DNA of 46,501 nt. Origin: Priestia flexa NBRC 15715 (lineage in GTDB: Bacteria; Bacillota; Bacilli; Bacillales; Bacillaceae_H). Position 1 is the stretch's first letter; each line of letters starts with the position of its first letter. The stretch is taken from NCBI RefSeq assembly GCF_001591565.1, contig NZ_BCVD01000010.1, positions 1 to 46,501 on the forward strand, in the 5' to 3' direction. The position numbers and the translations under genes were made by a program. Positions 7,787-15,853 of this stretch are shown piece by piece. Below the pieces are notes generated by a model that worked only from the letters and a program-made list of their open reading frames with translations, had not been told where the DNA came from and searched no databases.

Positions 7787-9243
7787 ACTGGGCTGTTGTT
7801 GTTCCTCTTGTTGTGTTTGTTCTATTAATTTTTGCGATTGGCTTTATTACCGCTAAAAAAACAAGCACGGCAAGTTCATTTATTAATGATTATTTTCTAG
7901 GAAGCAGAGAGCTTGGAGGGTTTGTTCTTGCCATGACGATGGTCGCGACGTACGGAAGTGCGAGCAGCTTTATTGGTGGTCCTGGTACAGCATATCAAAC
8001 CGGACTTGCTTGGGTACTATTGTCCGTGATTCAAGTTGTAACAGGTTACTTTGTTCTCACAACTCTTGGCAAAAAATTCGCCATTGTTTCGCGAAAGATG
8101 AATGCCGTTACGCTTGTTGATTTTTTGAAAAAGCGATATGAAAGCAATATTGTTGTGATTGTTTCTGCTGTAAGCATTGTCCTTTTTCTATTTGCTTCTT
8201 TAGCTGCTCAGTGGGTTGGAGGAGCTAGATTAATTGAAGGTTTTGTAGGCATTTCATACAAAAGTGCGCTTGTCATCTTTGCAGTCACCGTACTTGTTTA
8301 TGTATCAATTGGTGGGTTTCGTGCTGTCGTACTAACCGATGCCCTGCAGGGAATTGTAATGCTTGTAGGGACGATTATTTTACTAATTGCTACTATTTAT
8401 GCTGGCGGCGGTGTCGAAGCAATCATGAAAGACTTAGTGAATGAAAATCCAAATCTTGTGAGCCCGTACGGAGCAGATCGTTCATTAACACCGCTTTATG
8501 TGTCATCATTTTGGATTTTAGTTGGAGTAGGAGTTGTGGGACTGCCACAGGTGGCCGTTCGAGCGATGTCTTATAAAAACTCGAAAGCGATGCATCAAGC
8601 CATGCTTATCGGTACGGTAGTAGTTGGTGTGATTATGTTAGGGATGCATCTTATTGGTGTGTTTGCTCGTGCTGTAATTCCAGGAATTGAAGTGGGAGAC
8701 ACTGTGATGCCGACGTTAACTCTTGAAGTATTACCACCTTGGTTAGCAGGAGTTGTACTTGCTGCGCCGATGGCAGCCATTATGTCGACGGTAGACTCTA
8801 TTTTATTAATCATTAGCTCTGCTATTGTAAAAGATTTGTATTTAAACTACGTTAATCCGAAAGCAAAAGAGCAGCAGGTGAAAAGATGGAGCTTCTTAAC
8901 AACAATGATTATTGGAATTTTAGTATTTTTGTTTGCTATTAACCCACCTGATTTACTCATTTGGTTTAACTTATTTTCATTCGGTGGACTTGAAGCAGTA
9001 TTTATTTGGCCAATTGTGTTAGGATTATATTGGACAAAAGGAAATAAATATGGAGCAATTTCGGGAATGGTGACGGGGCTTTTAGTGTATATTTTAATTC
9101 ACACATACGCTCCTAACCCATTTGGCATGCATACGGTTGTGCTTCCCGTTGTTCTGTCTTTATTGGTTTTTGTAACTGCAAGTATAATGACACAATCAAA
9201 AACAAAGAACCTACAAGAACAGCTTCGAAAAAAATATTTATAA
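7783..9243 (+). CDS. panF: Sodium/pantothenate symporter PanF
   Basis: This 486-residue member of the sodium:solute symporter (SSS) family is predicted to import pantothenate (vitamin B5) with Na+ for coenzyme A synthesis. Twelve to thirteen hydrophobic segments can be traced. SSS hallmarks include FLGSRELGGFVLAMT at the N-terminus, GGFRAVVLTDALQG in the middle and APMAAIMSTVDSILL later. Its length agrees with PanF (about 480). The coupling to yhdT is the strongest hint for pantothenate and not proline or another SSS substrate. A B12 riboswitch leader starts about 15 bases after the stop, with no terminator seen between. Confidence 0.92.
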   Translation: MNWAVVVPLVVFVLLIFAIGFITAKKTSTASSFINDYFLGSRELGGFVLAMTMVATYGSASSFIGGPGTAYQTGLAWVLLSVIQVVTGYFVLTTLGKKFAIVSRKMNAVTLVDFLKKRYESNIVVIVSAVSIVLFLFASLAAQWVGGARLIEGFVGISYKSALVIFAVTVLVYVSIGGFRAVVLTDALQGIVMLVGTIILLIATIYAGGGVEAIMKDLVNENPNLVSPYGADRSLTPLYVSSFWILVGVGVVGLPQVAVRAMSYKNSKAMHQAMLIGTVVVGVIMLGMHLIGVFARAVIPGIEVGDTVMPTLTLEVLPPWLAGVVLAAPMAAIMSTVDSILLIISSAIVKDLYLNYVNPKAKEQQVKRWSFLTTMIIGILVFLFAINPPDLLIWFNLFSFGGLEAVFIWPIVLGLYWTKGNKYGAISGMVTGLLVYILIHTYAPNPFGMHTVVLPVVLSLLVFVTASIMTQSKTKNLQEQLRKKYL

Positions 9244-9257
9244 ACGATTATGTTTTA

Positions 9258-9412
9258 AAAGTGCCTTATACGTTTAAGGATAATAGGGAAATCGGTGGAA
9301 ATCCGATGCAGCCCCCGCTACTGTAAGTGTGGATGAACCTGCAACAAACCGCTAGCAATGAGCTAGGAAGGTGCAGAAGTAAAGTGAAGCACAAGCCAGG
9401 AGACCTGCTTTT
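9258..9412 (+). ncRNA. Cobalamin riboswitch upstream of cobQ
   Basis: The conserved core GGTGGAAATCCGATGCAG (9294-9311), CCCCCGCTACTGTAAG and the B12 box GCCAGGAGACCTGC (9395-9408) are close to the textbook consensus. An intrinsic terminator and then cobQ follow. Adenosylcobalamin is predicted to shut down cobyric acid synthesis. Confidence 0.96.
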
Positions 9413-9484
9413 AAACATTAACTCTTATTTTTCGGCGGGGAAAATAGGTGACGTGCACATCAAAAGAATGAAGATGTTGTCATG

Positions 9485-9513
9485 AAGCCTTGGTTTTTAG
9501 CCAAGGCTTTTTG
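9485..9513 (+). terminator. Riboswitch-controlled attenuator before cobQ
   Basis: AAGCCTTGG (9485-9493) pairs with CCAAGGCTT (9501-9509), followed by a short T-run. It lies between the B12 box and the cobQ ribosome site. Confidence 0.85.
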
Positions 9514-9533
9514 CTATGAAAGGCGTGATACAG

Positions 9534-11024
9534 ATGAAAAAAGCAATTCCTCTTATGATTCAAGGAACGCACTCGGACGCTGGAAAAAGTTTACTTACAA
9601 CTGCTTTTTGCCGAATTTTTGCAGAAGATGGTTTCAAAACAGCGCCGTTTAAATCACAAAATATGGCACTTAACTCTTATATTACAAAGGATGGAAAAGA
9701 GATTGGACGTGCTCAAGGAATTCAAGCTGAAGCTGCTGGAGTGGAAGCAACGACCAATATGAATCCGGTTTTAATCAAACCGACAAGAGAGTATGAGGCG
9801 CAGGTCGTCGTTCATGGTGTTCCTTTGCAAAATATGTATGCGTACGAGTATAGGAAAGATTTCTTTGAAACCGGACGTGAGATTATCACCAAAGCGTATG
9901 AAGAGCTTGCTTCTGAGTACGAGCATATTGTCATTGAAGGAGCAGGGAGTCCTGCTGAAATTAACTTAAACGACCGTGAACTTGTGAATATGCGAGTAGC
10001 TGATATTGCACAGTCTCCCGTTATTTTAGTAGGAGATATCGATAAGGGAGGCGTTTTTGCTAGCTTAGTAGGAACAATTCAGCTGCTTCCAAAAGAGCAT
10101 AAGTCAAAAGTGGTAGGTGTGATTATTAATAAATTTCGAGGTGACTTGTCGCTGTTGCAACCAGGGCTTGATTGGTTTGAAGAGTATACGGGACTTCCTG
10201 TTCTAGGCGTCGTTCCTTATCTGGATGATGTGGAGATTGATGCAGAAGATTCACTTGCTTTAACTACGTACCCTACTCTTCCAAATCCAGCTAAAGAACT
10301 TGATGTTGCCGTTATTTCTTATCCTCGCATGTCGAACTTTACAGATCTAGATCCTATTCGTTTTGAAGATGATTGCCACGTAAGGCTTGTGACAAAACCT
10401 TCTCAGCTTGGAACGCCTGATTTAATCATTTTACCTGGGAGCAAGAATACGTTAGAAGACGCAAAGTACTTGTATGAAACGGGCTTAGCAGAAGCTATTT
10501 TGACAAAGAAGAATAAGGTGGATATTGCTGGAATCTGCGGTGGGTATCAAATTTTAGGTGAAGTGATAAGTGACCCAAATGAAGTGGAATCAACCCAAAA
10601 ATCTGTTAAAGGGCTAGGTCTTTTACCTATTGAAACTGTAATGAAAACAAAGAAGCGAACAGAACGGGTAACGGGAAGGGCTATTTTACACGATGAGTCC
10701 TATCAAATTGAAGGTTACGAAATTCATATGGGCGAAACAACGTCTACCAAGCCAACTGTACATTTTGCTGAGCTAAATGGTATAAAAGAAGGAGCAGTTT
10801 TTGGTCGCGTCATTGGTACATACATACATGATGTTTTTCATAATGATGGCTTTCGACGTGCATATTTAAACGACATTCGACAGCAAAAAGGATTAGTGCC
10901 GATTAAGAAAACGTTTAATAGTAGGGCGCGAAAGGAAGAGTCTTTTCAAAAGCTGGCTGCACATGTACGAAAAGCAATTGATATGAAACAAATTTATGAA
11001 ATCATGAGTGAATATAAAAAGTAA
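9534..11024 (+). CDS. cobQ: Cobyric acid synthase CobQ (CbiP)
   Basis: The 496-residue enzyme performs the four glutamine-dependent amidations (b, d, e, g side chains) that turn adenosylcobyrinic acid a,c-diamide into adenosylcobyric acid. The N-terminal ATP-binding domain starts with GTHSDAGKS and has the conserved KSQNMALNSY, EGAGSPAEINL and GDIDKGGVFAS motifs. The C-terminal type-1 glutamine amidotransferase half has LPGSKNT, the nucleophile Cys335 in GICGGYQILG, and the catalytic His in YIHDVF. An ATG at 9516 is in frame, but 9534 has AAAGG at about 10-base spacing. It is likely cotranscribed with the downstream btuCD pair. Confidence 0.95.
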   Translation: MKKAIPLMIQGTHSDAGKSLLTTAFCRIFAEDGFKTAPFKSQNMALNSYITKDGKEIGRAQGIQAEAAGVEATTNMNPVLIKPTREYEAQVVVHGVPLQNMYAYEYRKDFFETGREIITKAYEELASEYEHIVIEGAGSPAEINLNDRELVNMRVADIAQSPVILVGDIDKGGVFASLVGTIQLLPKEHKSKVVGVIINKFRGDLSLLQPGLDWFEEYTGLPVLGVVPYLDDVEIDAEDSLALTTYPTLPNPAKELDVAVISYPRMSNFTDLDPIRFEDDCHVRLVTKPSQLGTPDLIILPGSKNTLEDAKYLYETGLAEAILTKKNKVDIAGICGGYQILGEVISDPNEVESTQKSVKGLGLLPIETVMKTKKRTERVTGRAILHDESYQIEGYEIHMGETTSTKPTVHFAELNGIKEGAVFGRVIGTYIHDVFHNDGFRRAYLNDIRQQKGLVPIKKTFNSRARKEESFQKLAAHVRKAIDMKQIYEIMSEYKK

Positions 11025-11049
11025 TTCACTATCAAACGGTTGGGGCGTG

Positions 11050-11113
11050 CTATCTGTAAAAGATTCTTTACAAAAAGGTTAAAATCCCGGCCCTCGGTTT
11101 CCGATAGAGGGAG
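11050..11113 (+). promoter_or_regulatory. Structured leader that may hide the btuC ribosome site
   Basis: The 99-base gap between cobQ and btuC is full of short pairings. TGTAAA/TTTACA (11055-11060 with 11067-11072) forms one hairpin. CCCTC (11091-11095) pairs with GAGGG (11107-11111), with an inner CGG/CCG. The second hairpin covers most of the Shine-Dalgarno GAGGGAG of btuC. It lacks the B12 box, so it is not a standard cobalamin riboswitch. Translational control is inference. Confidence 0.45.
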
Positions 11114-11123
11114 TTGATGCAAG

Positions 11124-12173
11124 ATGAAAAAAATCGCAAACAAAATTGTCTTATTTTATGTCTTTAGTATAATCCTTGTTTTAACTACAGTTATTACTGG
11201 TGTTTTTGTAGGTACCGTGTCTTTAACCGTTACAGACGTTATTAAAATTATTGTTCAAAACATGTCTGGATTATCTTTATATCATGGCCCCAGTAACATG
11301 GAGCTCATTATTTGGGAAATTCGATTTCCACGCGTAGTCGTTGCCTTTTTAGTTGGAGCAGCTCTTGCCATTGCGGGGGCAGCTTTTCAAGGCTTGCTTC
11401 GAAACTCATTAGCGGACCCGTATACCATCGGGGTGTCTTCTGGAGCCACTCTTGGCACGGTGCTTGCTATCTTTTTTAACTGGCAGCTATTTGGGATGCA
11501 TATCTATACGCTACCGATTATTGGGATTGTATCTGGCTTTTTAACGCTTTTACTCGTATTTGGTATTACAAAGTTAGCGAGCGGGACATTAGCTAACGAA
11601 ACTATTATTTTAGCAGGTATTATTTTGTCATCGTTCATGAGCGCTATGATTTCTCTTATGGTTGCATTATCATCAGAGCAAGGAGTGCGTGAAATTTTGT
11701 ATTGGCTGATGGGAAGTGTGTCAATGAGAGGCTGGGGACATGTTCAGCTTTTACTCCCGTTTTTCATCATCGGTACGGTCGGCTTACTTGCGAATACCCG
11801 CGAGCTAAATGGCTTTGCGTTTGGCGATCAGTCTGCACAGTTTATGGGAATTAACGTAAAAAGCAGAAAGCGTATCATTTTGGTATCGGCAGCTATTTTG
11901 ACAGGTGCATCCGTATCTGTCTCTGGAGCAATCGGCTTTGTTGGACTTGTCATTCCTCACTTAGTAAGGTTGGTGGTAGGTGCAAACCACAAGCATGTGC
12001 TTCCTCTTTCTATTCTGATTGGAGGCAGCTATCTTGTGTTGGCAGACCTTGTAGCACGAACCATTCTAAACCCACAGGAGCTTCCAATTGGTGTGGTAAC
12101 TGCGATCATCGGCTCACCTATTTTTACGCTGTTGCTTATTAAAGAAAGGATTAGGAAAAGAGGGATTGAATGA
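11124..12173 (+). CDS. btuC: Cobalamin ABC transporter permease (BtuC/FecCD family)
   Basis: This 349-residue membrane protein has eight to ten hydrophobic segments and FecCD hallmarks: IWEIRFPRVVVAFLVGAALA, GAAFQGLLRNSLADPYTIGVSSGA, LYWLMGS and GFVGLVIPHLVRL. The family moves cobalamin, siderophores or heme through the membrane with a BtuD-type ATPase. Vitamin B12 or cobinamide is inferred from position, downstream of a B12 riboswitch and cobQ. It overlaps btuD by four bases. The ATG at 11124 is 10 bases from GGGAG. No binding protein (BtuF) is encoded nearby, so it must come from elsewhere or the pair uses a shared one. Confidence 0.85.
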   Translation: MKKIANKIVLFYVFSIILVLTTVITGVFVGTVSLTVTDVIKIIVQNMSGLSLYHGPSNMELIIWEIRFPRVVVAFLVGAALAIAGAAFQGLLRNSLADPYTIGVSSGATLGTVLAIFFNWQLFGMHIYTLPIIGIVSGFLTLLLVFGITKLASGTLANETIILAGIILSSFMSAMISLMVALSSEQGVREILYWLMGSVSMRGWGHVQLLLPFFIIGTVGLLANTRELNGFAFGDQSAQFMGINVKSRKRIILVSAAILTGASVSVSGAIGFVGLVIPHLVRLVVGANHKHVLPLSILIGGSYLVLADLVARTILNPQELPIGVVTAIIGSPIFTLLLIKERIRKRGIE

Positions 12174-13444
12174 TTGAGGTTTGTAACGTAACTGGTGGGT
12201 ATAAAAAGCATAAGCCTACTGTAAAAAGCGTAGCTTTCACCGTGGAAAAAGGCTCATTTTGCACGCTTCTTGGACCAAACGGGAGCGGAAAGACCACGCT
12301 CATTCGCTTGATGATGGGCGTGCTACCGCTAACAGCAGGAGAAATTAAGTTAGAACAAAAGTCAATTTCCTCCTATTCAGCTACGCAGTTAGCGCAAAAA
12401 ATAGCGGTTATGACGCAGGAAAACCAAATCGGTCTAGAGTTTACCGTTCGTGAAATTGTGGCGCTTGGTCGCTATCCTTTCCAAACGAAACGGTTTTTAA
12501 ATAATGAATCACCTTATGATAAAGAAGTGATTGAAAGAGTGATGAAAAGAACGGATGTGTGGCGATATCGTCATCACTCATTCAATGCTTTAAGCGGTGG
12601 GGAAAAACAGCGTGTTCTTTTAGCTAAATCTTTAGCGCAAGAACCTGAATATTTGCTGTTAGATGAACCGACAAATCATCTAGACGTAAAGCACGCAATG
12701 GAACTGCTGCATTTATTAAAAGAGCTGCAGCGAGAAGAAAACTTAACCATTGTGGCGATTTTACATGATTTAAACATTGCAGCACTATTTGCTGATGACG
12801 CCATCTTGTTAAAAGATGGAGAGGTTTATGCAAGAGGTATTGAAGAGATTTTTAGTGACCAGCAAACTCTTCAGCACGTCTATGGAGTTGATTTACACGT
12901 ACTTTATCATCCTGGAGTCCATAAAAGGCAGCTTGCATATGTCCCCCCGAAAGAAGAGAAGGTACTACAAGCTTTTTCCAACTTATATACGCTCATAGAA
13001 AATGAACGTTGTCTGTCAGTAAGCTTTGAACATTCCCTGCGCACCCTTTCTACGGGAGATAGCGGAAAGGGTATCCATTGGTGTAAGCAAATCGTTCAGT
13101 ACACAGACGAAGAGAAAAGCAGCGATTTACTTTCGTGGTCTGGGATCGATCATCGCTTTACACGAATTTCATTTTACGAAGATGGAGTATATACGTGGCT
13201 ATTCTTGTTTACAAAAAGTAAGGAACAGGTGAACGTCGTAGTTGTTACGGATATGCCTCTTAAAGATGAATCACTTTTAGAAACAGCAATGGAAGTAAGT
13301 GCTCAGCTTGGAGGGTTGGGAATCAATCGAGGGAATTTTGCAGCTTGTGCTGTTAGAAATACGGATACAAAAGCAGTAGATGCTAAAAAAATTAAAGCTA
13401 TTATAAAACGAGAAGTTGATAAATATCAGCTTGTTACGCAATGA
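12170..13444 (+). CDS. btuD: Cobalamin ABC transporter ATPase with C-terminal extension (BtuD/YvrA-like)
   Basis: The first 255 or so residues are a typical ABC ATPase: Walker A GPNGSGKTT (residues 35-43), Q-loop region TQENQ, signature LSGGEKQR (about 141), Walker B LLLDEPTNHLD (about 162) and the switch His in ILHDLN. About 165 further residues follow, with segments such as LRTLSTGDSGKGIHWCKQ and VVVVTDMPL. B. subtilis YvrA is similarly long (about 440). The extension could be a CbiZ-like amidohydrolase that remodels cobinamides, since CbiZ is known to occur with B12 transporters, but I see no diagnostic active site. It ends at a shared terminator. Confidence 0.82.
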   Translation: MIEVCNVTGGYKKHKPTVKSVAFTVEKGSFCTLLGPNGSGKTTLIRLMMGVLPLTAGEIKLEQKSISSYSATQLAQKIAVMTQENQIGLEFTVREIVALGRYPFQTKRFLNNESPYDKEVIERVMKRTDVWRYRHHSFNALSGGEKQRVLLAKSLAQEPEYLLLDEPTNHLDVKHAMELLHLLKELQREENLTIVAILHDLNIAALFADDAILLKDGEVYARGIEEIFSDQQTLQHVYGVDLHVLYHPGVHKRQLAYVPPKEEKVLQAFSNLYTLIENERCLSVSFEHSLRTLSTGDSGKGIHWCKQIVQYTDEEKSSDLLSWSGIDHRFTRISFYEDGVYTWLFLFTKSKEQVNVVVVTDMPLKDESLLETAMEVSAQLGGLGINRGNFAACAVRNTDTKAVDAKKIKAIIKREVDKYQLVTQ

Positions 13445-13477
13445 AAAATGCTCACCGTGTAAACAGCGAGCATTTTT
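13444..13477. terminator. Shared terminator between btuD and the Hsp20-like gene
   Basis: AAAAATGCTC (13444-13453) pairs with GAGCATTTTT (13468-13477). The A-rich and T-rich arms make it usable from both sides; the genes converge and the stop of each touches the stem. Confidence 0.85.
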
Positions 13478-13955
13478 AGTCGAAGCGATGAACATCAATT
13501 TCTGTTTCAGGTAAATTTGTATACTTTATGAGCTTGACTTCAAGAATGCCGTTTCTGCACGTAGCTTTACTTCCTTTTCGGCTGACCGTACAAGGGAGTT
13601 GACACTCTTCTGTGAAAGGTTCACCATCATACGTACCCGTAATCGTACATGAGTAAGGTGTATAGGCAACCTTGACTTCTTCAATTTTATTAGAGGTTGG
13701 AAAAGAAAGTTGGACGATACATTCATCGTGCGTTTGAAAGACGTTTGATGTTAATGAACTTCGCTGTTGCTCAGAAGAAAGCGGCTGATGGTACATTTGA
13801 TGTGCTTGCTTAAAGAAGTCGTTTTCTTTCATATATTGTGGAAAAGACTGAGCCATTGCGTTGGATAACACTTGCTGTACATATTGATCGATATCTTTCA
13901 TATTCATCTTTCCAAATCCATTTTCTTTAAAAGGTGATTTTCCAAACGGAAACAT
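13476..13955 (-). CDS. Hsp20/alpha-crystallin-like spore protein (GerT/CotM-like)
   Basis: This 159-residue protein has an N-terminal helical part (MNMKDIDQYVQQVLSNAM) and a C-terminal beta-rich domain (residues about 70-155, VFQTHDECIVQLSFP to GILEVKLIKY) of the alpha-crystallin type. In Bacillus such divergent Hsp20 proteins include the coat protein CotM and B. cereus GerT, a CotM homologue needed for normal spore outgrowth. A spore role is supported by a strong sigma-K-like promoter upstream. AAAGGAGG precedes the ATG. It could instead be an ordinary small heat-shock protein, but the fold is divergent and the promoter is sporulation-like. Confidence 0.65.
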   Translation of the reverse strand: MFPFGKSPFKENGFGKMNMKDIDQYVQQVLSNAMAQSFPQYMKENDFFKQAHQMYHQPLSSEQQRSSLTSNVFQTHDECIVQLSFPTSNKIEEVKVAYTPYSCTITGTYDGEPFTEECQLPCTVSRKGSKATCRNGILEVKLIKYTNLPETEIDVHRFD

Positions 13956-13989
13956 AGCGAACCTCCTTTAGCGACAAATGCCGTTTATG

Positions 13990-14017
13990 TAGCTTATGAA
14001 TGCAATAAAAATAGGTG
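13990..14017 (-). promoter_or_regulatory. Sigma-K-type promoter of the Hsp20-like gene
   Basis: On the minus strand CATAAGCTA (13990-13998) fits the sigma-K -10 consensus CATAnnnTA exactly, and a CAC whose AC lies at 14015-14016 is 16 bases upstream. The gene's ATG is about 35 bases downstream. Confidence 0.6.
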
Positions 14018-14230
14018 CATATCACAAATGAAATCGCCTTTTCCATATTTGGAAAAAGCGATTGAGAGAGAGGATTAATTATACATATGTTACAAATGCC
14101 TAATAGGTGCTTATACTTCTTTTCGTAATAATGAGCATCCAAAGTGCATCATAGAAAATAGATGTGCTATGATAATAAGTATTAAACCGATGGGCGTAGT
14201 AGAGATTTAGTGAAAAAGGAGCGGTTGATA

Positions 14231-15373
14231 GTGCACAATTCATTTATCACGGATTCAAACAAAGAATCGTACCAAAATCTTGCAGCTCTCATTCCAGCTT
14301 TTAAAGAGCGTGCTCAAGAAATTGATGAAAAAAGTAGCTTTCCCTTCCAAAACATTGAAGACTTAAAAAATGTTGGTTACACAACATGGTCATTAAGTGA
14401 AGCGAATGGAGGGGAAAACTTATCTCTGTATGACTTTCTATTGTATCAAGAGTTAATTGCTCAAGGTGATTCGTCCACGGCGTTAAGCATTGGCTGGCAT
14501 ATGGGCATTACGATGGATCTTCGTGATAAGCAGCCGTGGAAGCCAGAAACGCTTGAATTTTTATTTGGAAAAATTCAAAAAGGAGCGCTTGTTAACAGTG
14601 CGGCAACGGAACCGAAAACAGGGAGCCCTACGAGAGGAGGCCTTCCTGAAACCAAAGCAGAGCGTACAAAAGATGGCTGGGTGTTAAATGGCCGAAAAAC
14701 GTTTACAACGATGTCACCTGTACTGGATTATTTTTTAGTTAAAGCTTTTGTGCCAGAAGCAAATCAGGTAGCACAGTTTATTATCCCAAGAGATACCCCC
14801 GGACTTTCGATTGAAGAAACATGGGATATGATTGCAATGAGAGGAACTGGAAGTCATGACTTAGTGCTAAAAGACGTTTGGATTCCCAAAGAATATTTAG
14901 CTGAATATATTGGTGGTAGTAAAAAGCCTGGCGCAAACGGGTGGTTATTGCATATTCCAGCATGCTACATTGGCATTGCTATCGCAGCGAGAGACTACGC
15001 AGTAGAGTTTGCTAAAACCTACTCACCAAATAGTATAGAAGGAACAATCAGTGAACTTCCAAATGTGCAAATGCAAATGGGAGAAATTGAGCTTGAGCTT
15101 ATGAAAGCACGTCACTTCATGTATAGCGTTGCGCGCAAATGGGATGAAGGACAAAAGCGTGAAGAATTGGCAGGAGAATTAGCTGCTGTAAAGCATGTGG
15201 TCACAAATAGTGCATTTCAGGTAGTAGACAAAGCAATGCGAATTGTTGGTGCACGCAGCTTGCAGCGGAAAAATCCTCTTCAGCGCTATTATCGTGACGT
15301 GCGAGCGGGTCTTCATAACCCGCCGATGGACGATATGACGCTCATTAATTTAGCAAAACAAGCGTTTAAATAA
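14231..15373 (+). CDS. Acyl-CoA dehydrogenase family flavoprotein
   Basis: This 380-residue protein follows the acyl-CoA dehydrogenase layout: an all-helical N-terminus, a beta domain with LVNSAATEPKTGSP and GWVLNGRKTFTTMSPV (FAD and substrate region), MRGTGSHDLVLKDVWIP, and a helical C-terminus ending near residue 380. It is expected to oxidise an acyl-CoA or related thioester using FAD, but the catalytic base is not obvious, so substrate and activity are open. The frame opens at GTG 14210, but AAGGAG at 14216-14221 lies inside that extension and fits GTG 14231 (9-base spacing). It is monocistronic with a strong terminator. I see no link to the spore genes around it. Confidence 0.85.
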   Translation: MHNSFITDSNKESYQNLAALIPAFKERAQEIDEKSSFPFQNIEDLKNVGYTTWSLSEANGGENLSLYDFLLYQELIAQGDSSTALSIGWHMGITMDLRDKQPWKPETLEFLFGKIQKGALVNSAATEPKTGSPTRGGLPETKAERTKDGWVLNGRKTFTTMSPVLDYFLVKAFVPEANQVAQFIIPRDTPGLSIEETWDMIAMRGTGSHDLVLKDVWIPKEYLAEYIGGSKKPGANGWLLHIPACYIGIAIAARDYAVEFAKTYSPNSIEGTISELPNVQMQMGEIELELMKARHFMYSVARKWDEGQKREELAGELAAVKHVVTNSAFQVVDKAMRIVGARSLQRKNPLQRYYRDVRAGLHNPPMDDMTLINLAKQAFK

Positions 15374-15384
15374 TCATACTAAGA

Positions 15385-15433
15385 AAACGGCAAGAGTGGA
15401 ATTAAGTAAACATCCGCTCTTGCCGTTTTTTTT
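15385..15433 (+). terminator. Rho-independent terminator after the acyl-CoA dehydrogenase gene
   Basis: AAACGGCAAGAGTGGA (15385-15400) pairs with TCCGCTCTTGCCGTTT (15413-15428) with one G-U pair, followed by a long T-run. Confidence 0.92.
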
Positions 15434-15563
15434 ACAAATATTTATTTTTATAGGTCAAGCATCTATGCATAACATGTTTAAGCTACATAGACTGTAGAGA
15501 ATATTTAGTGAAAAAGCCAAGGTTTTTTGCTGAATATCAAGAGATGAAAGGAGACGATTTTTT

Positions 15564-15833
15564 ATGAAAAGAGCAGTTGCACTTCGTGCTATTTGCTGTA
15601 ATGGAGGAACAACTCCGGAGCCTGTTGAACCACCTACTTCCCCAACACCACTTTTAGGTACTTTATTAACGCTAGTAAATGAGCGCGTAACATTAGGAAT
15701 TTCATCAGGTATCGAACCAACAATTACAGGTGTTTTATCATTTGTAGGTACAGACTATGTAGTTGTTGTTGAAGACGATTTATCCGTAACATTCGTTTTA
15801 GTTTCTCAAATTGAAACGGTAACACCACTTTAA
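15564..15833 (+). CDS. Small Sm-like (DUF2642-type) protein, probable spore-surface protein
   Basis: This 89-residue protein has a short N-terminus with two adjacent Cys (AICCNGG), a Pro/Thr linker (EPVEPPTSPTP), and one beta-barrel-like domain ending in GVLSFVGTDYVVVVED...FVLVSQIETV. The pattern G-x-L-x-x-V-G-x-D-Y-V-x-V-x5-FV-x-x-x-x-I resembles DUF2642 proteins and the repeats of coat protein CotB. It is followed 20 bases later by a second protein of the same kind. There is no signal peptide, which fits a mother-cell-made coat or exosporium protein. AAAGGAG precedes the ATG. The function is unknown. Confidence 0.7.
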   Translation: MKRAVALRAICCNGGTTPEPVEPPTSPTPLLGTLLTLVNERVTLGISSGIEPTITGVLSFVGTDYVVVVEDDLSVTFVLVSQIETVTPL

Positions 15834-15853
15834 TTAAAAGGAGGAATAATGGT

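Noticed and set aside
11084-11094. GGTTAAAATCC as a tRNA T-loop or aptamer core.
   Set aside because: No acceptor, anticodon or D-arm can be built around it, and no B12 box follows.
13927-14142. A 71-codon minus-strand frame upstream of the Hsp20-like gene.
   Set aside because: It overlaps the strong ribosome site and sigma-K-type promoter of that gene and has no ribosome site or family features.
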